A program made the translations under genes and the position numbers. A stretch of 44,328 nt of DNA from Paenibacillus sp. Soil750 (GTDB taxonomy: Bacteria; Bacillota; Bacilli; Paenibacillales; NBRC-103111). Location: the NCBI RefSeq assembly GCF_001428045.1, contig NZ_LMSD01000022.1, forward strand, positions 1 through 44,328. The letters are read 5' to 3'. The notes beneath the pieces are model-generated. The model saw only the letters and a list, made by a program, of their open reading frames with translations. It ran no database searches and was not told the DNA's origin. This document shows positions 42,583 to 44,328 of the stretch, piece after piece. The number at the start of each line of letters is the position of its first letter. Position 1 is the first letter of the stretch.

Positions 42583-42620
42583 AGAAAGCCTTGGGGATTT
42601 CCCCAAGGCTTTCTCTTTGT
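42583..42620 (+). terminator. Rho-independent terminator of the microprotein gene
   Basis: AGAAAGCCTTGGGG and CCCCAAGGCTTTCT around ATTT, then a T-rich end. From here to 42815 I see only a short palindrome (ACGATG/CATCGT at 42640). Confidence 0.9.
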
Positions 42621-42815
42621 CCGTTGCTTTCGGAACAAGACGATGTTACATCGTATTCAACTTGCTGTTTATTGTATCTAGAGATGATATGACTTTATTT
42701 TCGCTGAATAGGATGGTGTAGGTGAGTTTTTTATATAAGAAGTATGCTCGGATAGGGATTGAGGACATAATGGTTATCATTCTACTCTGAGGTCTAATAA
42801 AAAGGTGTAATTTGC

Positions 42816-43724
42816 ATGCTATTTTCTCCTTTAAAGCCAATGATTGTTGCGAGCGGTAAAGAAGCGTTTGATGATGAGGGATATGTTTTTGAACCCAAAT
42901 GGGACGGCTGGAGAATTCTTTTACACAAACAGGGGACTCGATTAGAAGCGTTTACCCGAAATGGTCATGTTGTTACAAGCAAATTTCCCGAACTGAAGGC
43001 AGCAATTTCTTCAATAAAAGCCGATACTTGCATATTGGATTGTGAAGGCGTATGTATGCGAGACGGCAGATCTGTGTTTGATGATTTTTCCTATCGTGGA
43101 CGTATTTCTGATTCAGCCAAAATAAAAGCCGCGCTTAGAACGCACCCTGCTACATTTGTTGTTTTTGATGTATTGTTCACTGGTTCAGAGCACCTGAAGG
43201 AACCACTTATGACCCGTAAAAATCGACTCAAAGAGATGGTCAGAAGCACAGACATGATCACTCCAACTGTTTATATTGAAGGGCGTGGAAGAGATTTAAG
43301 CTCTTGGAGCAACGAACATGATATGGAAGGCATTGTAGCGAAGCGAAAAGACTCCAAATATGTTTTGGGTGTAGTAACGAATGATTGGTTGAAAATTAAA
43401 AATTTCAAAACGATCGACACCATTATTTTAGGCTATCGTACAGAACCGCAGTTTGGCTTGGTAGTAGGACTGCACTTTAAAACAGTTAAGTATAAACCTG
43501 TTGGTTTTGTTGAAGTTGGTATTAGTGAAGATGATAAGTACGCATTTCAAGAGATAGCAAGACAGCTACAAATTAGAATGGAGAAGCAAACATTTTGGGT
43601 AGAACCAAAGCTTTGTTGTAGGATTCAATATCAAGAGCGTACCGATCAACATCAGCTTCATACGACTATATTTAAAGGGTTTCTTTTTGATAAGGATCCT
43701 GAAAATTGCTATTGGACGTATTAG
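42816..43724 (+). CDS. Stand-alone ATP-dependent DNA ligase, LigD ligase-domain type
   Basis: Protein of 302 residues. Nucleotidyltransferase domain with adenylated Lys28 in EPKWDGWR (motif I), ILDCEG (motif III region), FVVFDVLF, EGIVAKR (motif IV) and WLKIKNF (motif V), then an OB-fold C-terminal domain from about 200. This equals the ligase module of LigD, without polymerase or nuclease domains; no ku gene is in the window. It seals nicks with ATP and may act in spore DNA repair. ATG after AAAGGTG. Monocistronic. Confidence 0.92.
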   Translation: MLFSPLKPMIVASGKEAFDDEGYVFEPKWDGWRILLHKQGTRLEAFTRNGHVVTSKFPELKAAISSIKADTCILDCEGVCMRDGRSVFDDFSYRGRISDSAKIKAALRTHPATFVVFDVLFTGSEHLKEPLMTRKNRLKEMVRSTDMITPTVYIEGRGRDLSSWSNEHDMEGIVAKRKDSKYVLGVVTNDWLKIKNFKTIDTIILGYRTEPQFGLVVGLHFKTVKYKPVGFVEVGISEDDKYAFQEIARQLQIRMEKQTFWVEPKLCCRIQYQERTDQHQLHTTIFKGFLFDKDPENCYWTY

Positions 43725-43784
43725 GGTGGAAATAGAAGGGATTAAATATATATTTACTAAAAAAATGAGAGAAAAACAAAATAA

Positions 43785-43805
43785 AAAGCACCACTTGGGT
43801 GCTTT
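43785..43805 (-). terminator. Terminator of the ABC-2 permease gene
   Basis: AAAGCACC and GGTGCTTT around a 5-base loop; on the minus strand a T-rich stretch follows. It lies 45 bases after the permease stop codon. Confidence 0.7.
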
Positions 43806-43849
43806 GTTGGATTCAGCTGGATGTTCAATTCAGAAGAAGCTGACTTTTT

Positions 43850-44328
43850 TTACACCCGATTTTTGTACACCCGCATTGCAAAGAAATAGGCTACAATCAA
43901 AATCCCAACGCACCAGGCAAGCGCGACCCATATCTCATTGCCCACTGGCTGCTCTGTCAGTAGTGCACGGATGGCGTTCACGATCGAGGTCACCGGCTGG
44001 ATATCGGCAAAGGCGCGAACGACCGACGGCATCGACTCGGTCGGCACAAACGCCGAACTGATAAACGGTAGGAAGATAAGTGGATAGGAGAATGCGCTTG
44101 CACCTTCAATCGTTTTTGCGGACAGTCCGGCAATCGCCGCAACCCAAGTTAAGGCCAGTGTAAACAACGCGAGTATGCCTACTACGGCGAGCCATGGCAT
44201 TATGCCCGCGGACGAACGAAAACCCATAAGCAACGCTACAAGAATGATGACGATTAGGGATAAGGCGTTGGAAACCAGAGAGGTCAGCACATGCCCCCAA
44301 AGCAAAGCGGAACGTGAAATCGGCATCG
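43850..44328 (-). CDS. ABC-2 type transporter permease, C-terminal part
   Basis: C-terminal 158 residues of an ABC-2 (DrrB/daunorubicin-resistance-like) permease that runs off the right edge. Four or five membrane helices: VLTSLVSNALSLIVIILVALLMG, MPWLAVVGILALFTLALTWVA, FSYPLIFLPFISSAFVP and VALAWCVGILIVAYFF; the family motif IQPVTSIVNAIRAL lies between. It would export a drug or lipid with an ATPase gene expected upstream, outside the window. Confidence 0.88.
   Translation of the reverse strand, partial: MPISRSALLWGHVLTSLVSNALSLIVIILVALLMGFRSSAGIMPWLAVVGILALFTLALTWVAAIAGLSAKTIEGASAFSYPLIFLPFISSAFVPTESMPSVVRAFADIQPVTSIVNAIRALLTEQPVGNEIWVALAWCVGILIVAYFFAMRVYKNRV

Noticed and set aside
42646..42840. 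Minus-strand frame of 64 codons before the ligase gene
   Set aside because: No ribosome-binding site, overlaps the ligase start, and the peptide has no recognisable feature.

Overview
The window is a chromosomal segment of a spore-forming, low-to-mid G+C Firmicute, most likely Paenibacillus or a close relative. The signs are: the tRNA gene order of the Bacillus trnD cluster; a YesM/YesN two-component pair beside an LplB/YtcP/lipoprotein sugar-type ABC system; LiaFSR; and several sporulation-type genes (SspI, a YheC/YheD ATP-grasp protein, two YjcZ-type miniproteins, a 3D-domain protein). Genus is inferred from gene content and style, not from a marker gene.

Layout. 1-1471: fifteen tRNA genes and a terminator. 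1619-8857: histidine kinase, AraC-type response regulator, two ABC permeases and a large lipoprotein binding protein, a typical carbohydrate-sensing/uptake module without its own ATPase. 8878-12642: a YjcZ-type miniprotein, a methyltransferase, a ROK regulator that has lost its kinase and zinc residues, an alpha/beta hydrolase and a Myb-like protein. 12875-17938: molybdenum block, with a membrane cytochrome-b/molybdopterin oxidoreductase fusion, a MOSC protein, MobA, MoaA and MoeA. 18123-21653: minimal ethanolamine ammonia-lyase operon eutA-eutB-eutC; eutA carries an in-frame amber codon, but the rest of the gene is intact up to an ATGA overlap with eutB. 21729-22965: a second YjcZ-type miniprotein and a 3D-domain cell-wall protein whose leader is a c-di-AMP (ydaO/yuaA) riboswitch with a clear promoter. 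22995-26942: divergent cell-envelope stress operon, PspA-like, LiaF, LiaS, LiaR, type I signal peptidase, preceded by a LiaR-box-like palindrome.

26947-35693: mixed housekeeping genes: an orphan protein with a FliD C-terminal-like signature, GNAT acetyltransferase, Lsm-like small protein, glucose-6-phosphate dehydrogenase, secreted metallophosphoesterase, a 167-bp inverted-repeat-bounded structured element, release factor 3, YheC/YheD protein and a degenerate-GGDEF/EAL protein. 35912-40400: a LacI-type regulator with its own palindromic operator, a repeat-rich 360-bp spacer, then a Gfo/Idh/MocA - ThuA - Gfo/Idh/MocA sugar-oxidation operon. 40479-44328: SspI, a KtrA-type potassium gating subunit, an rRNA/tRNA 2'-O-methyltransferase, a 30-residue lysine-rich microprotein with its own terminator, a stand-alone ATP-dependent DNA ligase, and a truncated ABC-2 permease at the right edge.

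No CRISPR array, prophage or complete insertion sequence is visible. The points most worth follow-up are the amber codon in eutA, the paired c-di-AMP and LiaR control of the two divergent cell-envelope units, the cytochrome-b/Tat-like/molybdopterin fusion, the repeat element before prfC, and the orphan FliD-like protein.
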